Assembly (NCBI RefSeq): GCF_014898055.3
Contig: NW_026555331.1
Span: 98,602,684-98,666,683 of the forward strand
Direction of reading: 5' to 3'
From: Talpa occidentalis
Taxonomy: Eukaryota; Chordata; Mammalia; Eulipotyphla; Talpidae
DNA length: 64,000 bases
Under the pieces are notes generated by a model. The model saw only the letters and a program-made list of their open reading frames with translations, ran no database searches and was not told where the DNA came from. Each line of letters starts with the position of its first letter. Within the stretch, counting starts at the first letter, position 1. Shown piece by piece: positions 11,481-26,235 of the stretch. A program made the translations under genes and the position numbers.

Positions 11481-14191
11481 ATTTTTTCAGGAAGTAAGGA
11501 ATAAATAGGTCTTAAGTAATCAGTATTATGTTAACACCTAAAAGAAGAATACAAGAATGATGGACAATGAGATTATTCTCTTACATATCAAGAAGCCAGA
11601 GCTGCGAAAAGTAACAGAAGCAGAAAGACACCTAGAGTTTCAAAATCTACACTTGCTGCTTTCCTATCATAAAGTAGAAGATCTCAAAAAGATTTAGATT
11701 GGTTAATTTAGGGCTAAGGCAAAGATCAGATATTTCTTTTTCAAGATTTGCAAAGAACAAATCTTTCTGCCCTTATTAATATGCACATGCTCAATCTTAC
11801 TCTTACAAATAAACATATTCTTTTATAAATAGCCAACAACATTTTATCAAAAAATGTTTAAACACATGGTAGAGGAATCTTAGGGAAAGTCCAGAGGCTG
11901 AATCCAATTTATTCCAAGAAAAGAACAGGAAATCAAATCACTAAATAAACTCATATTTGTGTACTTGAAATTTTCTTGGTTTTGTTCATAGTTTGCTTAC
12001 TCATAATATTGGCATATTTCCTGAATATTAGTGCTAAGATTGTCTACCTGACTTAATTACATTTGTTTTGAGAGAGTAAAAACTTGCTTTTCTAAATCTA
12101 GAAAATCCCATCATATTTTATATGTCTCAATGTGTACAATTTCCTAAAACATAACTTTAAACAGTAAAATTAAAGTGGGAATGATTCTCATAGTCCTGTA
12201 ATAGATCCAATTATTCTTTAGGGTAAAACTGGAAAACACAAAAGGGTAATAAAGAGCATGATGTTGCTTGTGGAATGTGTAATAACTAAGCTTAATTTTA
12301 TTATTGTCTCCAGTGAAATAATGTTTCCTTTTTTAATATAAGAGACTACTTCTCCAACATCATATTTATAAAATATTTGACAATAATACTTATCAAGGAT
12401 TAGGTTTATATTATATTGCTTCCTTTTAGTTTGTAACATTGGTTGTCCATGTCACCTTGAGCCCTTTGCAAATGATGCTGTGATTGGTACTTAACTGAAA
12501 CATTTCTCTTGACCAGAGCTTCATTTACAAGAAGCAATCTCTATTCAAACTAACAAAATAAAAGGTTTATTAGAGAATACGAAACAGCTCAGAATACTAA
12601 AACAGAAAATTAAGTAGTTAGATATCTTGTGACCTGGGGATACAAGATGGGGAACCTAAATTACTCACTCTTTCAAGAAATGCCTTGTCCGTTTCTCTCT
12701 CTTTTACTCTATAAATATGTCCACCTGTAATTTGTTGTATCATCTTTCTGTTTCCCCATCTCTACCACAGCCCAGCATGGCTGCTTGTCCAACTCTGTAT
12801 TACCATCAGTAAGTTCTGAGGCTAAATTCTGAATGATGCTGGTTCTTCAATACCTTAAGTCTGAATTTCCAAGGAAGAAATATCATTGTTCCTCCCTATA
12901 ATGTTTACCCAGAGAATCATGGGTACACACATAACAAACTGCTTATTGCAATTTACCAAATATGTACCTTAAAATAATAACATAAGAATTTGTTTCTTCG
13001 TGTGTAAATTTACCAATAATGTTTGTATAATATTTGCCTTGCCTATCCTTAAGTTCTATCTATAGAAGATAGATACTTCTAAAAAAGGTACATGGGCAAC
13101 CATGAAACAGTGAAATATAACCAATATAACAAAACATACCTATTATTTATTAAAAAATATTTTACTGAATATGACACCCTCTCTATTGTCTACTCTATTC
13201 CTACCAAACCTAATTGGAAATCTTCAAGGCTCTCCTCTCTGATTGCTGAGAGTCTACAACACCTTTCCATGAGGTAAGAAGTCGATTAGGAAAATAAACA
13301 CTCAGAACTATAAAGGATACCCATGATAGCTGACTAGCAATCAATCTAGTCATTCAGTAAAAACTATGAAGACACAGTGAAAGATCACAAAACACTTTGG
13401 AAAAACATGAATAAGTTTAAGCTTTAAAAAAAGTTGAATCAGATGAGTGATTAGTAACATCTAATAGAAATTAGATGCATAAACATCTAAAGGCTAAATC
13501 AGAAGGCAATAATTTTTATTTTTTACAGAAGTTTTTGTTTGTCACAGCTGAATGAGGGAGAACTACTGGCAACTAGTGTTTACAGACCAAAGACAATGGC
13601 AAAAATTCCATAATGCACAGGAAAGTCCTCCATAACAAAAGTTGTCTAGCCCCAAATTTTTAAAGTGCAAAAGTGAACAAATTGTGCCACCATTTCTCCC
13701 TTTCCCAGATTCTGAATATTATTTTTTCACCCTCTTCAATACATGCTCTAGAAACTCTTCCTTCATTCTTCAACTGCAGTAGAGTCTCACTATTTTTCTA
13801 AAGTTGTTCATTCAGAATTCTGAGATCCTGAGAACAAACACCATCTTGTTCTTGTCACTATGAGCTTAGAATTTCTCTAAGACGCATTGGGGGAAAATTC
13901 ACTCACTTCACATTCTTTTACTAGTGCATTCCTTTGTCTACTGGAGTGCAATTTCACTTGTATGTTTGCTCTGGTGTTTACTTGAAACAATGCAAATGCT
14001 TTCTAACTTACAGATAATTTTCACTATTATGCATTATATCCAAAAGTAGTTCTGGATGTTCCCTTTTCATGTCTGATTTTTGTTTCCATTTCGATGACGT
14101 TTAGGGAAATGCACATATTCTTAGATTGCCATGTTTAACTGATAGCCGCTGATTATTTTTGAAAATTTACATCCACAAAAAAATTTAGACT
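11481..14191. other. AT-rich non-coding DNA, nothing recognised
   Basis: No gene-like frame, no CpG cluster. Short frames (for example 12218-12439 minus, 13092-13277 plus) have AT-driven amino-acid composition and no domain. Probably intergenic or intronic. Confidence 0.5.
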
Positions 14192-16322
<2,131 letters not shown>

Positions 16323-19300
16323 CATAATGTCACTTTATAAGCACGTTCATCCTGGTCAGATACAAGTGCGTTTATAGGCTTACATAGCTTCCCTGAAAAT
16401 ATTAGCTTAGAATATTTATAAAACTTTATTTTAATTGTTCTTGTACTTCCCAAGGCCCTTAACTGACAGTAAACTTCTTCACTGAAGATAAACACTGTGT
16501 TTTCTGGATGCACTGTAATCTAACAGAGTATATATACGAATGTATGGACAATATAAATAACTGTTGAACGTATGCATTCAATCTTTCAAAATCAGACTGT
16601 GTCTATAATAAACGATTTTGTATTTGGTGCCTACCATGTGCCAAGTACTCAGTGAGAAAATGCCAGCATTTTACAGGGGTTTTTTCCACATATTTTGTTG
16701 TTACCTCTATTCTGATCAATTACTATTCTGATTACCAGTAAATCTTTCACATGTACAATATATGTTGCAATATAGAATCCAAATGTAATCTCTTCGTTAT
16801 GGACATGCTCATACCCACAAGGTTTGTCATCTTACAGCTTCATTAGGGGTCATTATCCACGCAAAAAAAAACAAATCTGATCAGAAATAAAACTGCTTCA
16901 GAGATGTGTGCATGGCTGTCTGCTACTAGGCTGGAGAATGGTGGATAATACTTTCTAAGAGTTAAAATCGACTTATATTAATCATAATTTGCTGCCCAAG
17001 TCTTCTCAGGGAATTTGCAAACTGTCAAAAGACTTCAACGTTCCAAGAAAGTTACATCACATAAATTCTGCCAATGTGACTGTTGTCTGGGTGGAAAGAT
17101 GGATTTCTGGTGCTTCCTACTTAAGATATTCCAAAAGCCTTCTCATGCCCATTAAGTCTTTTTAAGGGTCATCATAACCTCCTTGTATTTGCAAGAAATA
17201 CAATAATTCATGGGAATGAGGAAAATAATTTCATAAAATGCTTTCTAAGCTGAAGATGAAATATGATTCTAGGACCATTGTCTAGATGGTCTAACTTCTT
17301 AGTACATTGTATAATTTTAAGGCTGGTTTAAAAACCCACTGGTTTAAAAACATACTCTAACATATACATTTAAGAATTGATATGAAAGACTTCAAGTAAT
17401 TTGCATTTTCTGTATTCTTTATTACATATTATTCTACTTGTTGATTCTCAACTCAAATATGATAGGATGTGTTTCTGTTGCAGATTTTATGTTGTAGATT
17501 CCTGTTGACAAGAACAGTTTTCCAGGCCTGGAAATAATTGCCTATGGTACCCAAAATATTCTTCTCAAAATCTCAACTTAGATATAGGGGGGAAGCAAGA
17601 AGTGAAAAGCAAGAAGCAAATACCATGAGTCATATCTGAAAAAAAGATAGGTCCACATAACTTTTTAAAAGAACCATAAACTGTTGGGTAAAAATGAAAT
17701 CAATGCACAAAACTACAGCAAGACAAAAACAAAAAGATATAGGTTCTGAAGTGATAGCATACGAAGCACAAAGTTACATGCCCAGTGAAATTCTAGTGTG
17801 AAGGATGAAAATACATGTACTGATCTGAGGAATTTTTTTGTCTCTTTTTGTGATTATGAACAATGGTGGGACTAAGACAGGGGACTGTCCTTTCCCCTGG
17901 AAAATCCCTACTTCTTCCCTCTTAGAAATGAAAGGGGCTAACTCTTTATTATGAGGCCACTGGGGATTTCAACTAACTCCTGTGGGGATAAAAATGGAAA
18001 CAAGCATCCCTCAGCAATCCCTCTAATCAACCACGAATTTCTCATAAGCCACTCTCCAATTCCTATACATACAGAATACTGAGAGATAAGTGGGAAAAAT
18101 GGAATCACCATATCTAGTCATCTTTACTATATTTACTAACTGTAACAACTACTCATTTTTTCTGAAGCCTGGACCCATTTGGTTCTTACTAAAGGTAAGA
18201 AACAGCAAGAGACTTTAATGCACCCCATGGCTTCGTGGCAGGCTAAATTAGTTCAGTACATAAGGAATAGCTTAACTATTTAAAAAAAAAAAAAGCAGAT
18301 ACTGGGAAACTTGGGTCCATGCCACTACCAAAGTCATTTTAAATCAAATTTCCATTCACTACAGGGAATGCCATCAATCTTACTTCTCTCTAACCCACAG
18401 TTTTCTACCTTTCCAACAACCTTGACGGCATCTGTGTAGGAACTTCTCTGTGTCAGGATAAAGCCTGGTGCAAGAATCTTTCTTTCTGGGTTTCCTGCAG
18501 CACTGTAAGTCTTACTGTAAACATGGGGTTTGGTTGTTAAAATACTAACTGAAAGAGGCTCTTAGGGTCCTCCCTCGATGCTATAGGAAACTTTTATCCC
18601 TCTGTACCCGCGCTATTCAACTTGGTTTCTGCTCCAGTAGCTCCCCAGAGCCAGGTTTTACCTTCTGAAAATGTCTGCTGGTCACTTCCAAGATTCCCTA
18701 GGGTCAGACTTCCACGGAGCCATGCACACAATCACTTATGCCCTTGCCAGCAGCTCAGGATCTGAGGACTTCTCCCCATCTGGTCATATGTGGCTGGAAG
18801 AGTGAGATGCTTGCTCTCGGGGAGGAGAGGTTTACAGTCTGCACAGATCATGAAATCATGAACGTGCCCCTTCCTGTCTGCAGATGCCACACACACAGCC
18901 AAAACCTCCTGCTGTAGCCGAGGGTGCTTGGCCTCATCATCCAATTCTGGGGTTCAACAGAGATTTCCCTGTTACCTGGCTTTTGTTGTCTGTCACCTTA
19001 TATCTTTCAATATATATTGTTTATTTGTGTTTCAGAAAACATCTTGCGGAGCTTCAAAACCACACCAGGGCAATAACACTTATATTACAGCCTGATAGGT
19101 TTTTGAATGTTGATGGATGTTCTAAAATATTTTAATACTCTACAATTTACTTAGGAAATACAGAAAAAAAATTAAATGAATTTTCCTTTGCCCTTCCAAT
19201 ATCTCCACTTCATTGCAGTCCACATAGGTCAATATCAATAGCACTATCTCCATATATTTATGTAGTAGGTCATACCACACAAGCAGTAACAAGGTGAGGC

Positions 19301-19940
19301 TGCTAGACTCAGTATCACAGGACACAAAGGTCTCTTTTCCATTTTTACGGCTGCTTATTCAGACACTAATCATTTCTCACTTGAATTACGGGAAACACCA
19401 GTCAAGTTATACAGCAAACACTGCTCTTTACATCCTTATATTTTATACCCATACCTAATTTCCTTGTGAATACTCAAAATGTCTAATATACAATAACACT
19501 CCATTTTATTTGGAAAATAATACTGATACTACCTAATAAAAATTTAAGAGAATAGAATCTTCTTTTAAACTGATAATAAAGTTAATTATTGCTCTTATTG
19601 TTTAATAAATACCACACTGTCCTACTGACATAAGCCTTCTTATGTTATTCTAAAGAGAAATCATCTCAGCAAAGGCAATTAGAAAATCATTTTAACAACT
19701 ACTAGATTTTTTTTAAATGCCATAATTGTGCTCTAATCAAACTGGAATTCTAACAATAGAAAAACACTTTAAATATAATATTCAAGTCTATGATGAATAA
19801 ATTAGGGGTCTGCGCAGGACATCTCCCATTTGCCTCTGTAGCTCTATCATTCACTCTTCTTCACTCTATTCTATCCTGAGATATTGTTTGGTCAAAGGAA
19901 GGAGAGTTGAGAGAAAAAGAAGTTGGACTACTTCTCCAGT
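16323..19940. other. AT-rich non-coding DNA
   Basis: Nothing gene-like. A short MIR/L2-like phrase 'gcctaccatgtgccaagtactcag' occurs near 16628. Short frames at 18732-18944 (minus) and 18884-19135 (plus) overlap each other and lack coding features. Confidence 0.5.
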
Positions 19941-19949
19941 CCCTTCCTG

Positions 19950-20313
19950 TGTTAATTTTATTTGTCCACTTGACTGGGCCTAAGTTCCCAGGTGTGTGGT
20001 GAAAATCATTCTGGGTGTTTCTCCAAAAGGGTTTATAGATGAAATTAACAGTGAAATTGGTTGACTTTGAGTAAAGCAGAGTGCCCTCCATAATGTGGGT
20101 GCGCCTCATCCAATCAATTAAAGGTATGGGTATGAAAAAAACTGACTCTACCAAACAGAGGGAATTCTGCCAAGACCCTTTAGGGTTTAACTGGAACAAG
20201 AATTCTCTCTGGGTGTCTAGTTTGTGACACTCCCTGAAGAGTCTGGAGTCCCCATATGAGCTAATTCCTTAAAATCAGGAGAGTGATAGAGACAGGGAAA
20301 AGAAACAGGGACA
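19950..20313 (+). repeat. MLT2-like LTR (ERVL), 5' part
   Basis: Matches the MLT2-type LTR in order: 'gttaattttatttgtccact', 'tgactgggcc', 'gactttgagtaaagcagag', 'cctccataatgtgggtg', 'cctcatccaatcaatt'. These are relics of ERVL endogenous retroelements with no protein-coding part here. The element is interrupted by a SINE at 20314 and resumes at about 20614. Confidence 0.8.
20298..20313. repeat. SINE target-site duplication, left
   Basis: The 16-bp sequence 'aaaagaaacagggaca' is matched with one mismatch by 'aaaagaagcagggaca' at 20598-20613. Together they bracket the SINE. Confidence 0.9.
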
Positions 20314-20555
20314 GGGCCTCCCTGGCAGTGCAGGCAGTTGAGCGCAGCACTGTGAAGCTGTCCGCAGTCTCTGCAGTGCCGGTTCTATCCCCGCTGGCCT
20401 CGGAGCAACCACATGGCGAGCAGACCTCTCCTGTCTCGCCTGCTGCTCCCCTCAGCAGTGTGTTTTGGTCATCGCCTGTTCTGTTCCCTGCTCTGTCTCT
20501 GGTGAATCCTCTCACCTTCCCATGCATCTGGCCTATACCCCAGCTCTTGCATAAA

Positions 20556-20591
<36 letters not shown>

Positions 20592-20597
20592 GGAAAG
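20314..20597 (+). repeat. tRNA-derived SINE inserted in the LTR
   Basis: Full-length copy: head 'gggcctccctggcagtgcag', B box 'ggttctatccccg', body 'agacctctcctgtctcgcc', 'tctctggtgaatcctctcacc', and a 3' (AAAT)n tail of about ten units. It is flanked by a 16-bp target-site duplication, the signature of L1-machinery insertion. Apparent reading frames on both strands here are shadows of the SINE. Confidence 0.95.
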
Positions 20598-20613
20598 AAA
20601 AGAAGCAGGGACA

Positions 20614-20660
20614 GATATACTGTTGATTCTGTTTTCCTAAAGAAGTCTGACAAATCCACT
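20614..20660 (+). repeat. MLT2-like LTR, 3' end
   Basis: 'gttgattctgttttcctaaagaagtctgacaaat' corresponds to the MLT2 3' end (ggttctgtttctctggagaaccctgac). This places the SINE inside the LTR. Confidence 0.65.
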
Positions 20661-20877
20661 CTGCTTCAGTACTGAGTGTCTGAAAATTGCATCCCCTCAT
20701 ATTAAAGGTGTAGTTAAGTGGCCCCCTCTTCACTGGTACAGATCATACTGGATCTACCTATTGAATTTTCTTCCTTTGTCATAAGAGTGGTACTATCAGA
20801 CCCTATTACTAGTATCTGGTATCTTACCATCCCTTACTTCTTAACACTGCCTATACTTTTGACATCAGTACGTTCAC

Positions 20878-21062
20878 TAAAAGGACTGGTTCTTGACTCG
20901 GGCTACATATTTAAGAATCATGTGGGAAGCTTTTAAAAAGTCCCAATGGCCAAGCCACAAACCAGGAACAACTAAAGCAAAATCTCCTAGGGCAGGATAT
21001 AGGTGTCAGTATTCTTTAAAGCTCCCCAAGTATTTCCAATGTAGAGCCAAGTTTAAGTATGG
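20878..21062 (+). repeat. MER5-type hAT-Charlie relic
   Basis: Ordered phrases 'aagaatcatgtgggaagctttt', 'caagccacaaaccaggaaca', 'tcagtattctttaaagctcc' and 'tccaatgtagagccaagttt' follow the MER5A consensus. Edges approximate. Confidence 0.65.
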
Positions 21063-21299
21063 CTAATATATGCATGTCTCTTTATTTGAATCACTTGACA
21101 TGAATTTTGTTTTTAGCCACATCCCTACCAATATGTTGTCATCATCCAATATTCCCTTCAATAAATTCCTCTTGAGGATTAAAGAAACATTTTTTCTTGA
21201 AATTCTACAAGCACTTACTACCTGTATTTTCATAGAACTATTTTCTATACTGCCAAAGATCTTTTCACATTTATGACTCTCCAAATATACCAAATTCAT

Positions 21300-21690
21300 G
21301 CCTTTTATTAAAAACTCATCTCCCAGTTATGACTCTCAGCTTCTTTTTTATCCCCTCCTCCTGCTGCTGGTAATATTTCTGAAACAGGTTTGACTCTGAT
21401 GTCCTTGGTTAGGCATTAAAATCTCTCTACACCTATCATAACCTGACATTCCTTAACAAGCTTCCCCCACACCGTGATCTGACATCCTACACTGTACCAA
21501 ACCTATCATCTGTTCTTTTGACTCCCCTTGTCCCTCATTCCTCCTCTTCATGTTCATGGTGATCATTCCTTGTACTTGAAACCCCCCTTGGTCTCAGACA
21601 TCCTGAACCTTCAAGACTCAAGTCAGATAGCACCTTCTCAATGAAGACATCACCAATACTTCTATAATGGTCAGCAAAGGGAAATTTTAG
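21300..21690 (+). repeat. LINE-2 fragment (tentative)
   Basis: Pyrimidine-rich text with 'aagactcaagtcagatagcaccttctcaatgaagacatcacc' has the order of the L2 region that encodes the C-terminal reverse-transcriptase tail (aggtctcagctcaaatgtcacctcctcagagaggcc). Diverged and frame-broken. Confidence 0.5.
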
Positions 21691-22117
21691 GTTGCTATAG
21701 GAGATTTCCTGAAGGCATTTGTAAACAGGTACTAGGGGGAAAAAAAGTAATGACGGTGAAAAGGATTAGGAGACACAGAAGAAAGATTCGGATGACTTGT
21801 ATAAAAGCCCAAAGATGAGACAACATCCAATGAACATGCTTGATGAACTGCAAATAGTCTGTGCAGATAAGCAAAGGAGACTGAGGAATAAATGAGGAAT
21901 TGGCTGATAATCCTAAATAACAATGGAGTATATACAATGTTACAAATTTCACTCACAGAGTTGTAGAGAGTAATTTGGAGGAGAAAAAGATTAGAGACAG
22001 AAATCCTTACCTGAGCTAAGTCAAAGGTAGTGAGAAAGAGGCCTTCTAGTAGCAGGCCTGGTAGTACCAGAATTATGCCTTTACCAGACATAGCGACATA
22101 GCTGGGTTTTACTGGTT

Positions 22118-22376
22118 TTGTTTGTTTGTTTTTTGCATAGAAGAACTGGGGTGTAGGCCAGAGGTGCGGGGACGAGTATGGGTAAAGAGGATTCACCAGA
22201 GACAGATTGGGGAGCAGAACAGGTGGATTTATTGAAATATACTGCTAAAGGAACAGTGAGCAAGACAGGAGAAGTCTGCTGTACCATATGTGGGTAAGCC
22301 CCCTGGCCTGGGATCGAACTCAGGCCATACTGATGGTAGTGCTGAGACTTAACCCCTAGGCCATCAGGGAGGCCCT
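22118..22376 (-). repeat. tRNA-derived SINE (older subfamily), minus strand
   Basis: Opens with a T-rich 3' tail, 'gcatagaagaactggggtgtaggcc', then the reverse of the SINE body ('caccagagacagattggggagcagaacagg') and ends with the reverse head 'ccatcagggaggccc'. Flanking 'gacatagctgg' and 'gacagatctgg' may be a decayed target-site duplication. Confidence 0.9.
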
Positions 22377-22815
22377 GAGACAGATCTGGTAAGATTCAAA
22401 GTAAGAGTCCAACACTTCTCAGATTCTTTTGATTGAAATATTATATGAAAATGCACTTTCTATAAAAATCAAATATCTTTCATGACATATGTAAATCAAC
22501 TGCCATCAGCCATGCCATGGAAAACCAAAGAGTTTCAGGTTTTCTTATAAAAGTTGTCCATTCCCATAATTTTCTTTCTTTCCATTTGACAGATTTTGTA
22601 GTCATTTGACTATTTTTGTATATACATACACAAAAGTCTTAAAAAATCTTTTGTCAGTGTATAAATGGACTTTTCATCAATACAGCAAAGAACATATATG
22701 GCCAAAATGTTAGTAACTAGGAACAAGGAACTAGTAATCTCTATCACTATCTCTGCATGTTATAATAAGAGAGCATTTTTTGACCTCCAGTATAACTCAG
22801 AGTTAGAACTCCATT

Positions 22816-22832
22816 AAAGATTTTGCTTTCTA
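22816..22832. repeat. SINE target-site duplication, left
   Basis: 'aaagattttgctttcta' is repeated exactly at 23113-23129, bracketing the SINE. Perfect 17-bp identity indicates a comparatively young insertion. Confidence 0.97.
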
Positions 22833-23112
22833 GGGCCCCCCCTGGTAGCGCAGGCAGTTGAGCACTGCACTGTGAAGCTGTCCACAGCCTCTGCAATGCG
22901 GGTTCTATCTGCAGCCTCTGCAGCGTGGGTTCGATCCTGGCCAGCCGGCAAGAATGCCACATGGCAAAACAGACCTCTCCTGTCTCGCCCGCTTCTCCTC
23001 TCAGCAGTGTATTTCTGTTGTCTGTCTGTTCTCTTCCCCTCTCTGCCTCTGGTAAATCCTCTCTCCCTCCCCGGCTCTTGTATAAAAATAAATAAATCTT
23101 AAAAAAAAAAAA
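22833..23112 (+). repeat. tRNA-derived SINE with a duplicated B-box segment
   Basis: Head 'gggccccccctggtagcg', then two consecutive copies of the 'cagcctctgca..g.gggttc.atc' block at about 22886-22937, so the promoter B-box region occurs twice. The usual body follows ('agacctctcctgtctcgcc', 'tctctgcctctggtaaatcctctc') and a tail 'cttgtataaaaataaataaatctt' plus poly(A). Perfect 17-bp target-site duplications flank it. Confidence 0.95.
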
Positions 23113-23129
23113 AAAGATTTTGCTTTCTA
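23113..23129. repeat. SINE target-site duplication, right
   Basis: Exact partner of 22816-22832. Confidence 0.97.
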
Positions 23130-23814
23130 TGTGGAAATGACATCAACTACAAAAAACTGAAGTTGATATTTCTATTTCAAAATAATTTGAGTGAGGATGT
23201 TCTGTCTTAGTGTCACACATGCAGTGATATCAACCATGGAACTCTATATACTGATGGCTGAAATGTCATGGAGCCATATGTAAAGCAAATGTCACCTGAA
23301 ACCCTCACAGGCAAAGACCCAAACAAGTCTCATTTAAATCATCAGTTTAAGTTTAATACTCCAATCCTCCCTCAGTCCTCCTGGCTCCCTTGTATGCAAA
23401 CAACCTCATCTCTGTATCATACACACACTGATTCCTGAAACCTAGTGAATCCATACCATTCCTGCCAAAACTTGCCTCATCTAAGAAGTTATAAAAAACT
23501 CTCCAAACAAATTCTGTTCTCCATCCACTAAACAAATAAAAGCTGCTCTATCCCATGCTGTGTGTGTGCAGAAGACCATATCGTTTAATGGGGCTGGTAT
23601 TTTACCAGATCATAATCTGTTAGTTATTTGCCATTATCTTTCATTATCTATCACTCACCTCCATAAATTTTAACATATCATCTTCCATCAAGAAGTGCAT
23701 GAATATTAAGGAGAAAAATATTTTCTTTCTTTTCCAAGGAAGGAAAGAGGAGTGAGATAGAGAATTGGGGGTGAGTTGGGGAGAGGATCTTAGACTAGGT
23801 GACATCCTAGGCAT

Positions 23815-24000
23815 TTTTCTAAATATTACCACATTCAACAAGTTTTTTAATTTAGTCTTCACAACAGAAAAATGAAGTATTATAATCCCTCTTTGTTCTG
23901 ATAAACATTCTGAGGCTGAAGGAGACTGGCAACATTCTCAAGGTCACAACAGCTATTGAGAAAGGTTGGTGGAATCTATTCTGCTAAATTGCAAGATTAA
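23815..24000 (-). repeat. MIR, minus strand
   Basis: Antisense MIR order: 'tttagtcttcacaacag', 'ctgaggctgaaggagactgg', 'ctcaaggtcacaacagctattgag'. This is the reverse of the conserved MIR core. Moderately diverged. Confidence 0.65.
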
Positions 24001-25559
24001 AGATTGAAAAAGATGTGTAATTTTTTTCTAACATCCCTTTTGCTCTAGTTCTTCAACATAAATTCATGTTCCTGTATATGCAAAATGACCACAAATTAAA
24101 AAAGGATGATCTGAGTTGCTTTCATAAGAATTAGACTCATAATAGACCCATGAATGAGAATGTCAGAAACCTAAGGCTTGGGATATCACCTGTTTTCACT
24201 AGGTAGTAACAGGACAGTGTTAAATTTTACCTCTACACAATCATTCCTTCATTGAGCCATTTTTATAACACCATAACCTTATTTTAAAGTAAAGATGAAA
24301 TTGAAACTGAACTCAACCCTAAATGCGAAAAGAATGTCTGTGACCTGAACATATTACCCAGACTTTTACTATTCACAGACAGAGGAAATGACTCATGTTT
24401 TTTTTTGAAAACTGGAAGTGTTAAACATAAAATATAATAAGACAAAAATATTTCTGTATCAGGAAGTATGTACTTGTGTTTTTACAAGTCTACTCCACGT
24501 GTAGGTCTTTAATTCTTAGGTATCTATATCAAAATTTCAGCATAAAAGTAATCCCATAATTCAAAGGTAATATATTATCATCATAAAGCAACTTAAATAC
24601 TTGTTTTTAATTATATCTGTAAGTTCCATATGAAATTTTAAAACTTCATTTATTTATTTAAAAATGTACTTCTATTACATAAGCCTAAATGTGATGAAAT
24701 TTCCAAAAATGTTGAAAATAATAAATCATTTGATAACATGTATGAGGGATTAAAATATGACTGCTAATTTTACACCTAAAAAATTAACTATTGTTAGACT
24801 CAATTTGAAGAGGTTTATTGAAATTAAAAGGCAGATTGTTCTCACCACATGCATTTAGTGAGAAAAACTCATCTTCAAGGAGATGGTGCCCAGAACACAG
24901 TACATATTTTTTGATATGATAAAGTACAGCATCTCAGAAGACAGAGAGAATAGCTTCAGATGGGTACCTCAAAGAGAAAAGTCTATTTCAAAAGAAGGAA
25001 ATAAAAATTTGAGGCCTTGTTGTAAGAAAAGGTTTAGCTTTTAAATTATTCCTGGAAAAAAAAAAAAAGGAAAATGGCTGACTGGTATCCAAAGATAATT
25101 AAAGCTTTGGTATTACTGACATTGGGTACCTTAATGATGGTGATTCACAAAGTCATAAACCAAGTTCCATTTCTAAGACTCTCTGCAGGAGGGAGGATCA
25201 TGCTGTGAGATGAAGAATACATATACAAGCCTACCTTTCACTGCAGGGGCGCAGGTGCCAGGATCTGAGACACAAGCGTCCAAAGCGTGACTGGCTATGA
25301 TGTGTATTACAGAAGTGAAACCAGTGAATCAAGAGCCAAGAAAGCCCTGAGGTTTATAGCCAAGACCAAAGTACACTAGGAACCAAGGACACAGCAGAGC
25401 ATTTATGCCTATCAGAACAAAAAGTAATCTGAGCACGTTGTGTGAGAATAAAGAAATAAAACACAAGTTTTACAAATGATAAGGGTTGTTCTATCACTTG
25501 CCTTTATTGGTCAAGTAGTATACATTGTGAAAGTGTGTAAGGTCTAACTTTAAGTTCAT
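24001..25559. other. Non-coding DNA, possibly an unassigned repeat at about 24780-25480
   Basis: AT-rich with an A13 run near 25058. The part from 24780 on, higher in GC near 25190-25290, reads like an old LTR or internal retroelement sequence, but I could not place it. No reading frame of note. Confidence 0.35.
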
Positions 25560-25770
25560 GGGATCCTGTAAGACCATAGGTTCAAATAAACTTTGTTGGA
25601 AACTCAGTAAGAAGAAGCAAGGAATTTCTTACGCTTGGTTTTTATTTTCCTTTTCTTTGTCCTGACTCTTTTCCTATAACCTCTATTTCAGTTAATGACA
25701 CCGCCACTCCTCTTTGAGCAAACCAAAAACAAGGGAGTCATCTTCCCTCCTCACCGTGGCCTATAAAGAC
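25560..25770 (+). repeat. LINE-2-like fragment (tentative)
   Basis: 'gacaccgccactcctctttgagcaaaccaaaaacaagggagtcatc' follows the L2 phrase 'gacaccaccat...caagccagaaacctaggagtcatc'. Short and diverged. Confidence 0.4.
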
Positions 25771-25794
25771 TTGAATACACACTAATATAGTTTC

Positions 25795-26235
25795 TGACAG
25801 TTGAAGACTACATCCCTAGGATGACCCTAGCCCCTTTGAACTACCTGCCTGAGAAAATTCAAGGCTTCCAGAATGACCGCTGTTCAATTGGCCATTTGTT
25901 TCAGCCAACACCTGAAGATGGGGCCTTATCGCCAGTCTCTTTGAGAGAGTAGGCGCTTAATCCTCAGCCAGCAAAACCAGATAGGTTTCACATAGCCCAA
26001 GTCGCTTCTTCCTACTTCTTAGAGTACCTTTTTTTAATTTCTTGAAAAACTCTACTGAGCCCTCGCTCTCTTCCCTCCCTGCTCCTTGATTACCCTTTAA
26101 AACACCCAGCCACCTCTGCACACATCAAAGTTGAGTTCAGTTCACACTGGATTTTTTCCCCTATTACAGTATTTTACTGATTAAAATCTATCTTAGTCAA
26201 CTTAGTGTCTACATTTGTCTGTTGTTGACAGCATT
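25795..26235 (+). repeat. ERV1-like solo LTR (tentative)
   Basis: Contains LTR-like phrases 'aacacctgaagatggggcc', a TATA-like 'ccctttaaaacacccagccacc' and an R/U5-like end 'cacatcaaagttgagttcagttcacac ... gattaaaatctatctta' that includes a variant polyadenylation signal. No internal gag, pol or env text is seen beside it, so it is probably a solo LTR from an old gammaretrovirus-like element. The family is not identified. Confidence 0.5.

Noticed and set aside
20261..20659. 132-codon minus and 94-codon plus frames
   Set aside because: Both run through the SINE and its (AAAT)n tail (translated as LFIYLFIYLF), so they are repeat shadows.
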